NCBI GenBank assembly: GCA_002316595.1 | Contig: DCDV01000030.1 | Coordinates: forward strand, 8,154 to 72,153 | Direction: 5' to 3' | Length of the DNA: 64,000 nt | DNA from: Mageeibacillus sp. UBA1046 | GTDB taxonomy: Bacteria > Bacillota > Clostridia > Saccharofermentanales > DTU023 | Shown: one piece after another, positions 16,010 through 22,992 of the stretch | Layout of the letters: every line of letters starts with the position of its first letter | Numbering within the stretch: the first letter of the stretch is position 1 | Translations under genes and position numbers: made by a program | The notes under the pieces: model-generated | What the model saw: the letters and a program-made list of their open reading frames with translations, nothing else | Told to the model about the DNA's origin: nothing | Databases searched by the model: none

Positions 16010-17227
16010 CTATTCGTCGCTCTGCATCTTAGTAGACAGAGTATATTCACCATCTTTAATCAGAATGATAGACACAGTCTTGATGGGATTATTATTGTCA
16101 TCAAAGGTAATGTTGCCGGTGACACCCTCATATTCCAGATTCTTCATAGCATCAATGATAGCATCTGAATCAGTATTTCCTGCCTCTTCTATAGCTTGTA
16201 TCATCATATTGGCGGCATCGTAGCCGAGAGCTGCGAATGAAACAGCTTCCATATCATAAGCTTCGCGGTAAGCACTTAAGAAAGACTGCAATTTTTCATT
16301 AGGGTCGTCCTGTGCGTAATGGTTGGTAAAATATGCGCCGTCGGCATCATTCTTCTCTGTACCTATGACATTTTCGCTCAGAACGCCATCCCAGCCGTCG
16401 CCGCCCAGATAAGGAACATCCAAACCGACCTGCTTGGCCTGACGCACTATCATGATGTTGTCGTTATAGTAATTAGGAACATAGAGAACTTCAGCCCCGG
16501 CAGTCTTAATCTTGGTAAGCTGTGTTTTGAAATCTGTGTCTGTGGAACTGTAATTCTCAGAAGCTACAATCTCAACACCTTCTTCTTCACATCTGGCCGT
16601 GAAAGCGTCCGTCAGTCCCTGGGAATAGTTATCTGATACGTTGTATAAAATTGCTGCTTTCTTAAGTTCCAGATTATTAGCAACAAATGCGCCCATCAGA
16701 TCGCCCTGTACCTCATCAATAAAGCAGGCACGGAAAACATTTTCTCCCTGCTTAGTAATGTCGGCAGACGTGCCGCTTGCTGTTATTAAGGGCATATTGT
16801 CGCGAGCTGCACGCTGAGCTACAGCGATAGATGGCTCTGAGGTAACGTCACCGATTACTGCCACAACTTTATCGTCATTGACTAAGCGGTTATAGGCGTT
16901 TGTTGCTTCTACTGTCTCGCCTTTTTCGTCGTAAACGATATACTCGATCTGTTTACCCAAAACTCCGCCGTTTTCATTAACCTCTTCGATTGCCAGCTGG
17001 ACTCCATTATTAACAGCAATACCATAGATAGAAACATTTCCGGTTAGTGGGGCTAAGCCACCAATCTTAATGGTATCCCCTGTTTCGCCCGGTGCTTCTG
17101 TGTTGCCGTTTTCCGGATCTGTTGTCTCCGGTTCTGCCGCAGTCCCGCAGGATGTCAGCAGCATAATAATTGCCAACGACACCAGTAGAACTGTTGTGAA
17201 CACTTTCTTAGATTTTGACTTTCTCAT
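16010..17227 (-). CDS. livJ: Branched-chain amino acid ABC transporter substrate-binding lipoprotein
   Basis: 405-residue periplasmic-binding-protein type I fold. It has a lipoprotein signal (LLTSC), an acidic Thr/Glu linker, and the Liv family segments IKIGGLAPLTGNVSIYG and GVLGKQIEYIVYDEKG. It is the first gene of the livJHMGF operon. A promoter and a strong inverted repeat lie upstream (17364-17411). The ligand is most likely a branched-chain amino acid, but related families bind other amino acids or amides. Confidence 0.93.
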   Translation of the reverse strand: MRKSKSKKVFTTVLLVSLAIIMLLTSCGTAAEPETTDPENGNTEAPGETGDTIKIGGLAPLTGNVSIYGIAVNNGVQLAIEEVNENGGVLGKQIEYIVYDEKGETVEATNAYNRLVNDDKVVAVIGDVTSEPSIAVAQRAARDNMPLITASGTSADITKQGENVFRACFIDEVQGDLMGAFVANNLELKKAAILYNVSDNYSQGLTDAFTARCEEEGVEIVASENYSSTDTDFKTQLTKIKTAGAEVLYVPNYYNDNIMIVRQAKQVGLDVPYLGGDGWDGVLSENVIGTEKNDADGAYFTNHYAQDDPNEKLQSFLSAYREAYDMEAVSFAALGYDAANMMIQAIEEAGNTDSDAIIDAMKNLEYEGVTGNITFDDNNNPIKTVSIILIKDGEYTLSTKMQSDE

Positions 17228-17363
17228 ACATTTGACCTCCTCGGCAAATTGTTTAATTCGATCTGTGGAACAGGATTTCTGTGCCTCGTTGCATTTTTAT
17301 GCATTATTTGCAAGAAAAATCGAATTCCCACAATTTTATTCTTAATCATTTAAAAGGTCAAAC

Positions 17364-17392
17364 TATATATATAAATTTATCAATCTAAACAA
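17364..17392 (-). promoter_or_regulatory. livJ: Promoter of the liv operon
   Basis: On the minus strand TTGTTT, 17 bases, TATATA. The -35 lies inside the right arm of the inverted repeat at 17382-17411, so a protein bound there would block it. Confidence 0.45.
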
Positions 17393-17411
17393 CTTAATCT
17401 TTGTTTAGATT
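17382..17411. promoter_or_regulatory. 11-base inverted repeat overlapping the liv promoter
   Basis: AATCTAAACAA and TTGTTTAGATT are perfect inverted repeats separated by 8 bases. They lie between the divergent liv operon and the SRP RNA gene. The most likely role is an operator for an amino-acid-responsive regulator. A weak terminator is the alternative. Confidence 0.5.
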
Positions 17412-17539
17412 ATGATAGTATACACATTTCCCAATATTACCTTTAGTCCGGGAGATTTGCTTCGAGATTTGCTTCAACCTGCTTAAAACATAGGCCTTAA
17501 ACCATAGCTCTGATTCACCCTTTATGCAGGTCAATTTTA

Positions 17540-17548
17540 TGCTACAAT
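17540..17548 (+). promoter_or_regulatory. Extended -10 element for the SRP RNA/dnaX unit
   Basis: TGCTACAAT lies 9 bases before the first paired base of the SRP RNA. It matches the TGC-TATAAT form seen at other promoters in the window. No clear -35. Confidence 0.45.
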
Positions 17549-17556
17549 TAAAGCCT

Positions 17557-17702
17557 AACGCCGTAACTGGCCTGCAGTTGATAGTGGGTCCCGTGCGATG
17601 CGGCCCGTGAACCCCGCCAGGTCTGGAAGGAAGCAGCGGTAAGCGGCAAACCGTAGGTGCCGCGGGGTTGCCCGCTTCAGCTGCAGCCCAGATGCGGCGT
17701 TT
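17557..17702 (+). ncRNA. ffs: Signal recognition particle RNA (4.5S-like)
   Basis: The conserved apical domain is present (GTGAACCCCGCCAGG, then GGAAGGAAGCAGCGGTAAG). The long closing helix can be followed outwards: GGCCTGCAGTTGA pairs with TCAGCTGCAGCCC, and AACGCCG pairs with CGGCGTT at the ends. The ends are approximate. Its place directly before dnaX matches the Bacillus scr-dnaX arrangement. The RNA binds Ffh for membrane targeting of proteins. Confidence 0.93.
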
Positions 17703-17725
17703 TCCCTGGAGGAAGGAGCAGTAAC

Positions 17726-19666
17726 ATGGCAAGAATCGCCTTTTATCGTGGATGGAGACCTCAGACTTTTGATGAAGTCGTGGCACAGGAACAAGTTGTT
17801 TTTCCTTTGCGGCAGAGTGTGGTCAAGGGCGAGACCTGTCACGCTTATCTGTTTACCGGTACCAGAGGAACCGGCAAGACTTCCCTGGCTCGTATCTACG
17901 CTAAGGCAGTAAACTGCCTGGATCCGGATAATGGCAACCCCTGTAATAAATGTGAGATTTGCCTCGCTATTGACGACGGGAGCTTACTTGACGTTGTAGA
18001 AATGGACGCCGCTTCACATAACAGTGTAGAAAATATCCGTCGGTTGACTGATGAGGTGCTCTTTGCGCCGGCCTCTGCCAGATATAAAGTGTACATAATT
18101 GACGAAGCTCATATGCTCTCAGCAGGTGCCTTCAATGCTCTGCTCAAAACGCTTGAGGAACCTCCGGCGCATGCAATTTTCATTCTTGCCACCACAGAGC
18201 CCCACCGAATCCCCGCTACAATTATCTCTCGCTGTCAGCGTTATGATTTCCGTCGTATCCCGCTGGAAGATGTTACAACAAGGCTGCGCCTAATCGCCGG
18301 CAGTTATAAGATAGATGTTACTGATGAAGCTTTGAGAACAATGGCCCTTCTGGCAGAAGGAACACTCCGTGACGCCATTTCGCTGCTTGACCAGGCCAAT
18401 ACAGGTGTCGAAGGCGAAATTACTCGTGATGCGGTATTAGATCTGGTAGGTTTAGTCGATGACCAGTTTCTGGCAGACCTTGCCGGTGCTATACTCGGTA
18501 AGAGGGTTGACCTGTTGCTGGCCTTAGTTGATCAGCTCTCTTTGTCCGGGCGCGACCTGGTCCAAACCGTGGCCGATCTCGCCCGTTACCTGCGCAATGT
18601 CCTGATTTGCAAAATATCCGACAATCCCGCAGATATGATCCAGGCTACCGGGCAATCATTAAATAATATGCTCAGCTTAGCAAAAAATTCCGATGCTAAA
18701 ACGATAATTATGTTGATTCAAGGCTTATCCTCTTTGCTGAATGAATTGCGCTGGACTCCGGATCTGCGCACCAGTCTGGAGATCGGTTTGATCAGATTAC
18801 TGGGCGATATTCCTGATTCAGTAATTGAGAGGTTGACCACCGACGATTCTGCCGTCACAGCAAAATCTGAGCCGATTGCAAAAGCAGCGCGGCAAGCAGC
18901 TGCGCCTGCTGAAGACAATCTGCCTGCCGAATCTGCAGTTGACGGCAACGGGAAGCCGCTGATAACTGCAGCCTGTGAAGCTATGGCTGAAGATACCGAA
19001 GCAAATGATACTTCAGTGACGGCCGCTGCCAAAGCCGCTGACTATGAGGTTGACGCAGCTGATGCCCCGGCAGATGCTGCAGTGGATGAAGCAACCGATG
19101 AAGCAGCCAAGGACGCAAAGAATAACACAGCTGACAACGCAGCGTATGACTCGGCAGATGAACCGGCAGATGCTCCAGCCTGTGAAGCTATGGATGAAGC
19201 AGCCAATGACGCTGCAGATGATTCAACAGATGGCACAGTGGACAGCACCGATGATGACCCGGCGGATGGCGAAGAGATTAATGATACAGTCGCTGCTGCA
19301 ACCCTGTTGGACCATGATCAGCTGATTACACACTGGACAAATATCTTAAATGAACTTAATGAGCTCGGCCATATAGATATATTGATTATGGCACGCTCTT
19401 CACATGTTAGTTATGATGGTACCAACTGGTATCTTGATTTTGACAGCACTATGAATTCACAATTCGAGCGTTGCAGCATGCCCGATGCGACCAGGCTGCT
19501 ATGCCGGCTTGTATCACAGGAGATGGAACAGCCGGTTAATGTTATAGCCAGGCAGAACACAGAGGCAGAGGATAATGCCGGTGCTACGGCTGAACCGGAA
19601 TGGCTTAGTCGTATCAGAAAGGTCTGCCAGGATACTGACGTACCTTTAGAAGTGGAGGAAGAATAG
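17726..19666 (+). CDS. dnaX: DNA polymerase III subunit gamma/tau
   Basis: Clamp-loader ATPase, 646 residues. It shows Walker A GTRGTGKTS (45-53), four zinc Cys (64, 73, 76, 79), DEAH (126-129) and the sensor region. Start ATG 17726 has GGAAGGAG upstream. A longer frame would run into the SRP RNA. Residues about 390-530 form an unusual Ala/Asp/Glu-rich linker with repeated ADAP, DEAA and DAAD pieces before the C-terminal tau domain. I saw no A-rich slippery site of the E. coli type, so only the full-length product is expected. Confidence 0.95.
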   Translation: MARIAFYRGWRPQTFDEVVAQEQVVFPLRQSVVKGETCHAYLFTGTRGTGKTSLARIYAKAVNCLDPDNGNPCNKCEICLAIDDGSLLDVVEMDAASHNSVENIRRLTDEVLFAPASARYKVYIIDEAHMLSAGAFNALLKTLEEPPAHAIFILATTEPHRIPATIISRCQRYDFRRIPLEDVTTRLRLIAGSYKIDVTDEALRTMALLAEGTLRDAISLLDQANTGVEGEITRDAVLDLVGLVDDQFLADLAGAILGKRVDLLLALVDQLSLSGRDLVQTVADLARYLRNVLICKISDNPADMIQATGQSLNNMLSLAKNSDAKTIIMLIQGLSSLLNELRWTPDLRTSLEIGLIRLLGDIPDSVIERLTTDDSAVTAKSEPIAKAARQAAAPAEDNLPAESAVDGNGKPLITAACEAMAEDTEANDTSVTAAAKAADYEVDAADAPADAAVDEATDEAAKDAKNNTADNAAYDSADEPADAPACEAMDEAANDAADDSTDGTVDSTDDDPADGEEINDTVAAATLLDHDQLITHWTNILNELNELGHIDILIMARSSHVSYDGTNWYLDFDSTMNSQFERCSMPDATRLLCRLVSQEMEQPVNVIARQNTEAEDNAGATAEPEWLSRIRKVCQDTDVPLEVEEE

Positions 19667-20020
19667 ATGGCGAAAAAAGGAATGCCGATGGGTAAAGGAT
19701 TCGGCGGCGGCAATATGAATCAGCTTATGCAGCAGGCTCAGCGCATGCAGCGGGAGCTTGAGATAGCACAGGAAGAAACTAAGGATATGACAGGAGAGAC
19801 TTCTGTCGGCGGTGGTTTTGTCAAAGTCACAGTCGGCAGCGACCACCAAGTTCTATCATTGGAACTGGCCAGGGAAGTAATTGATCCGGACGATGCGGAA
19901 ATGCTGCAAGATCTGGTTGTGGCTGCCATTAATGAAGCAATGCGCGATCTTGACAGCAAGATTGAAGCCAGAATGGCCAAAGTTACTGGTGGAAGCGGCA
20001 TGGGATTCCCGGGTTTATAA
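19667..20020 (+). CDS. ebfC: YbaB/EbfC family nucleoid-associated protein
   Basis: 117 residues, with a Gly/Met-rich N-terminus (GKGFGGGNMNQLMQQAQ), a helix and the conserved ETSVGGGFVKVTVGSDHQV core. It binds DNA as a dimer and regularly lies between dnaX and recR, as here. It starts directly at the dnaX stop. Confidence 0.93.
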   Translation: MAKKGMPMGKGFGGGNMNQLMQQAQRMQRELEIAQEETKDMTGETSVGGGFVKVTVGSDHQVLSLELAREVIDPDDAEMLQDLVVAAINEAMRDLDSKIEARMAKVTGGSGMGFPGL

Positions 20021-20023
20021 GTA

Positions 20024-20632
20024 ATGGCAAGACATTTTTCACCTGCTATTGAACGCCTCATCACATCACTGGGAAAGCTGCCCGGCATCGGCAGAAAAGG
20101 TTCCCAGCGTCTCGCATATTATATTCTGGCTCAGGAAGATTCCTTTGCCCGGGAGCTGGCTGAAGCTATCCGGAATGCCAGCGAGCAGATCCATCTGTGC
20201 CCCATCTGCTGCGATCTGACAGAGACTGATCCCTGTGAAATCTGCGCCTCACCTCAGCGCGACCGCTCTATGATCTGTGTGGTTGAGAATCCGCGCGATA
20301 TCGTTTCCATTGAGAAGATACAAGAGTACAAGGGGCTTTATCATGTCTTGCATGGAGCAATATCACCGATGCAAGACATCGGACCCGAGCAAATCAAGCT
20401 GAAGGAGCTTTTAGTCAGATTGCAGGAAGCTGATGAAGTATCAGAGGTCGTATTGGCGACTAATCCTACTGTAGAGGGAGAGGCGACAGCTTTATATATC
20501 GCCCGCTTGCTAAAAAACACCGGCATCAAAACCACCAGGCTGGCACATGGCATCCCTATGGGCAGTGATCTGGAATATGCGGACGAAGTAACTTTGATGA
20601 GAGCCTTTGTAGGCAGACAAGACATCAGTTAA
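20024..20632 (+). CDS. recR: Recombination protein RecR
   Basis: 202 residues. It has the helix-hairpin-helix (LGKLPGIGRKGSQRLAYYIL), the Cys4 zinc finger (CPICCDLTETDPCEIC) and a Toprim domain with VVENPRDI and TNPTVEGEATA. It works with RecF/RecO in loading RecA at gaps. The 3' end and stop lie within a degenerate repeat array (see 20620-20716). Confidence 0.96.
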   Translation: MARHFSPAIERLITSLGKLPGIGRKGSQRLAYYILAQEDSFARELAEAIRNASEQIHLCPICCDLTETDPCEICASPQRDRSMICVVENPRDIVSIEKIQEYKGLYHVLHGAISPMQDIGPEQIKLKELLVRLQEADEVSEVVLATNPTVEGEATALYIARLLKNTGIKTTRLAHGIPMGSDLEYADEVTLMRAFVGRQDIS

Positions 20633-20716
20633 GGCCGTGTCTCTGCAATAAGTTGGTATCTCTGCAGTAAGTCGGTATCTCTGTAATTATGCAGCATCTC
20701 TGTAATAAGTGGGTTT
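20620..20716. repeat. 19-base tandem repeat array at the 3' end of recR
   Basis: Four exact 19-base units start at 20641, 20660, 20679 and 20698, each beginning CTCTG or CTCTGC/T and mostly containing TAAG. A less similar unit zero (CAGTTAAGGCCGTGTCTCT) spans the recR stop. No spacers of constant length and no coding frame, so this is not a CRISPR. The DNA to 20785 holds nothing else recognisable. Confidence 0.8.
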
Positions 20717-20785
20717 CTTTGCAAAACAGTGCAAGTATATTATAGATAATTAATTGAAGGCGCTTACCTTTGAGGGCAGCGTCTT

Positions 20786-21100
20786 TTATTTTTCAGCGAT
20801 GATTATATCTTCAGGTGCGACCATGCCCAAGTTATCTCTTGCGACCCGTTCGATATATTCGGGGGTTCCCTCAATACTAAGTAATTGTTCTAATTCAAAG
20901 TTGATAGCTTCCAGCTCGGCCTTCTCCGCTGCCAGCTCTTCGTGCTTGCGCAGCAGACGTTCAGATTCCTGTTCCTGGGAAACAAAGATCGTAAAGCAGA
21001 CAGCCAGAACAATAATCAGCCCGCCGGAGAAAATCATTCTCGTCAACGCTGCTTTTGACATTTTAGTCTTCACTTTTTCGGTCGAGCGCTTGCCGTTCAT
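20786..21100 (-). CDS. divIC: Septum formation initiator, DivIC/FtsB family
   Basis: 104-residue bitopic membrane protein. It has a short basic cytoplasmic end, one membrane helix (FSGGLIIVLAVCFTIFVS), a coiled coil (ESERLLRKHEELAAEKAELE) and the family end (EYIERVARDNLGMVAPEDII). It joins the divisome with FtsL and DivIB/FtsQ. It follows the nrdDG-mazG-rqcP block but is separated from it by a terminator, so it has its own promoter. Confidence 0.9.
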   Translation of the reverse strand: MNGKRSTEKVKTKMSKAALTRMIFSGGLIIVLAVCFTIFVSQEQESERLLRKHEELAAEKAELEAINFELEQLLSIEGTPEYIERVARDNLGMVAPEDIIIAEK

Positions 21101-21221
21101 CGCTACAAGACCTCCTGCTGACGTTACATCATTACTTAACCATCTGTGTCGTTTATTGTATCTGTTTTTTGTTCGGTTTGTCCAGTCTCCAAGTCTCTTT
21201 TATCTGCGAAAACACACGAAA

Positions 21222-21243
21222 AAAGCCCGAAACCGGGCTTTAA
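21222..21243 (-). terminator. Terminator after rqcP
   Basis: On the minus strand AAAGCCCG-GTTT-CGGGCTTT followed by TTT: a compact intrinsic terminator between rqcP and divIC. Confidence 0.8.
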
Positions 21244-21319
21244 AAGTAAAAGTAATCAAAATGTAACAATTCGCAGCGACGCTGGCCGCAGCCATATCGG
21301 AGTTCTTGGGGACAATAAA

Positions 21320-21562
21320 TCAACTTAAAAGCTCGTATAGAGTCTCTGCTTCTTCTTTCCTTACCGACTGCTTAATATCCGTAACCTTTATCTTGGTCTG
21401 TCGCTCACCAAAACCGATTTCAATGATATCGCCGATCGCTACTTCAGTGCCCGGTTTCGCTCTCTTGCCATTAATGCTGACTCTGCCGGCTGCAGCCATT
21501 TCATTAGCCACTGTGCGCCTTTTCACAATCCTCGACACTTTTAAAAATTTATCTAATCTCAC
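21320..21562 (-). CDS. rqcP: S4 domain RNA-binding protein RqcP (YabO)
   Basis: 80 residues, a single S4 domain (MRLDKFLKVSRIVKRRTVAN, then GRVSINGKRAKPGTEV). RqcP helps RqcH add alanine tails to stalled nascent chains on 50S subunits. The start overlaps the mazG stop by 4 bases, the same mazG-rqcP order as Bacillus yabN-yabO. Confidence 0.88.
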   Translation of the reverse strand: MRLDKFLKVSRIVKRRTVANEMAAAGRVSINGKRAKPGTEVAIGDIIEIGFGERQTKIKVTDIKQSVRKEEAETLYELLS

Positions 21563-22443
21563 TCTTCTTCTCTCTTCTCTAACAACTTAACTTCATCCCA
21601 CAAGTCATCTAATTCTTCCAGAGTCATACTCGCCATCTCTTTATCTCTGCTAATAGCCAATTGCTCCATGCTGGCAAATCTGCGAATAAATTTATCCGTA
21701 CATAAATTTAGTGCCACTTCCGGTTCAACCTTCAGGGCTCTAAGGTAATTTACAACGGCAAATAACAGATCTCCGGATTCCTTCTCCACAGCTTTACGGC
21801 CATCGGCGGCGCTCCATTCACCGGAAATCAATTTATCCTGAGCTTCCTCAATTTGTTCTTTGATCTCTTCTAGTTCCTCAAAAATCTTTGCCAGCGACCC
21901 GCTGCTGTCCGGCCAGTCAAAACCTACCTGGGCTGCTCTTTTTTGTACCTTGTATGCTCTGGTAAGTGCCGGAAGGGAGCGGGGAACATCCTGGAGAACT
22001 TCTGTCTGACTCTTGAGTCCTTTTTCAATTTTCTTATTCTTCTCCCAGGTCTGCAGCACTTCCGCAGAATTGCAGGCAATATCCTGGCCAAAAACATGAG
22101 TGTGTCTTGAGATCAATTTTCGCGAGATAGAAGTCACGACGTCATTAAAGTCAAACTCGCCGTTTTCCTCAGCCATCCTAGCGTGAAAAACGACTTGCAT
22201 CAGGACATCTCCCAATTCTTCCTTCAGACTGTCAGGATCCTCCGCTTGAATAGCGTCTATTACTTCGTAGGCTTCTTCGATCAAATTATGTTTAATACTG
22301 GCATGAGTCTGCTCTCTGTCCCAGGGACAACCGTCAGGAGAGCGCAAGAATGTCAGAATCGAAATCAGATCATCAATTCCATATTTCTTTTCTACCAGTT
22401 CTTTGATACCGGAATTCTTAAATTTCTCGGTGTCTGCGTCCAT
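21559..22443 (-). CDS. mazG: Nucleoside triphosphate pyrophosphohydrolase MazG
   Basis: 294 residues. The N-terminal MazG motif GCPWDREQTH, then EEAYEVIDAI and EELGDVLMQVVFHA give the metal-binding helices. A second MazG-like half follows. It hydrolyses non-canonical or excess NTPs to NMP and PPi. It overlaps nrdG by one base (TAATG) and rqcP by 4 bases, so the block is translationally coupled. Confidence 0.94.
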   Translation of the reverse strand: MDADTEKFKNSGIKELVEKKYGIDDLISILTFLRSPDGCPWDREQTHASIKHNLIEEAYEVIDAIQAEDPDSLKEELGDVLMQVVFHARMAEENGEFDFNDVVTSISRKLISRHTHVFGQDIACNSAEVLQTWEKNKKIEKGLKSQTEVLQDVPRSLPALTRAYKVQKRAAQVGFDWPDSSGSLAKIFEELEEIKEQIEEAQDKLISGEWSAADGRKAVEKESGDLLFAVVNYLRALKVEPEVALNLCTDKFIRRFASMEQLAISRDKEMASMTLEELDDLWDEVKLLEKREEE

Positions 22444-22991
22444 TACGTGAGTTCCCCTAATTCTTCAGTCATAAAACCATCTTTCATGACCAGTATACGC
22501 TGATTGCTGCTGCCGCGAATACTAAGGGAGATATCCTTCAATTCTTCTATGAAAGAGCCATCGATCAAATAATCAACCTGCCTTAGTAATTCACTGACAT
22601 GCTGGCCGGCATCTGCGGCATATCTCAGTTCCTCATATGTATAACCACTATAACAGATGACATCAAGGCCTAAACGATGTGCCTCCTTCGCCAACATCGT
22701 CAGAGGCAACGGCTGCAAGAATGGTTCACCCCCGGAGATAGTAAGCCCTTTCAGGAGCTTATTTGCCCGCAAGGCTTTTACATGTGTCCAGAGGTCAGTT
22801 ACCTGCCCTCCGTAAAAATCATGGGTGGTGGGATTATGGCAGCCGGAACAGTGATGTGAACAGCCCTGAACGAAGATTACATAACGCAGCCCCGGGCCAT
22901 CAACAGAAGACTCCGCTTCAACACCTGCGATCCTGACGAAGGAATCGCGAAATACAAGCTCGTCTGTTTCAGCATTCATATTAATATTCAC
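22443..22991 (-). CDS. nrdG: Anaerobic ribonucleotide reductase activating protein NrdG
   Basis: 182-residue radical SAM enzyme with the iron-sulfur motif CSHHCSGC, followed by HNPTTHDF, and the GGEPFLQP segment. It makes the glycyl radical on NrdD using SAM. It starts 1 base after the nrdD stop. Confidence 0.95.
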   Translation of the reverse strand: MNINMNAETDELVFRDSFVRIAGVEAESSVDGPGLRYVIFVQGCSHHCSGCHNPTTHDFYGGQVTDLWTHVKALRANKLLKGLTISGGEPFLQPLPLTMLAKEAHRLGLDVICYSGYTYEELRYAADAGQHVSELLRQVDYLIDGSFIEELKDISLSIRGSSNQRILVMKDGFMTEELGELT

Positions 22992-22992
22992 T

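Noticed and set aside
17657..17725. Upstream start for dnaX giving 23 extra residues
   Set aside because: It would begin inside the SRP RNA, while ATG 17726 has a strong RBS and matches the family N-terminus.
17394..17842. Open frames over and antisense to the SRP RNA
   Set aside because: The DNA is explained by the SRP RNA and the start of dnaX; the frames have no RBS or family match.
18670..18700. Programmed frameshift site in dnaX
   Set aside because: There is an A-run (GCAAAAAATT) but not the A AAA AAG slippery form, nor an obvious downstream stem.
20641..20716. CRISPR array
   Set aside because: Units are 19 bases, directly adjacent, without spacers, and no cas genes are near.
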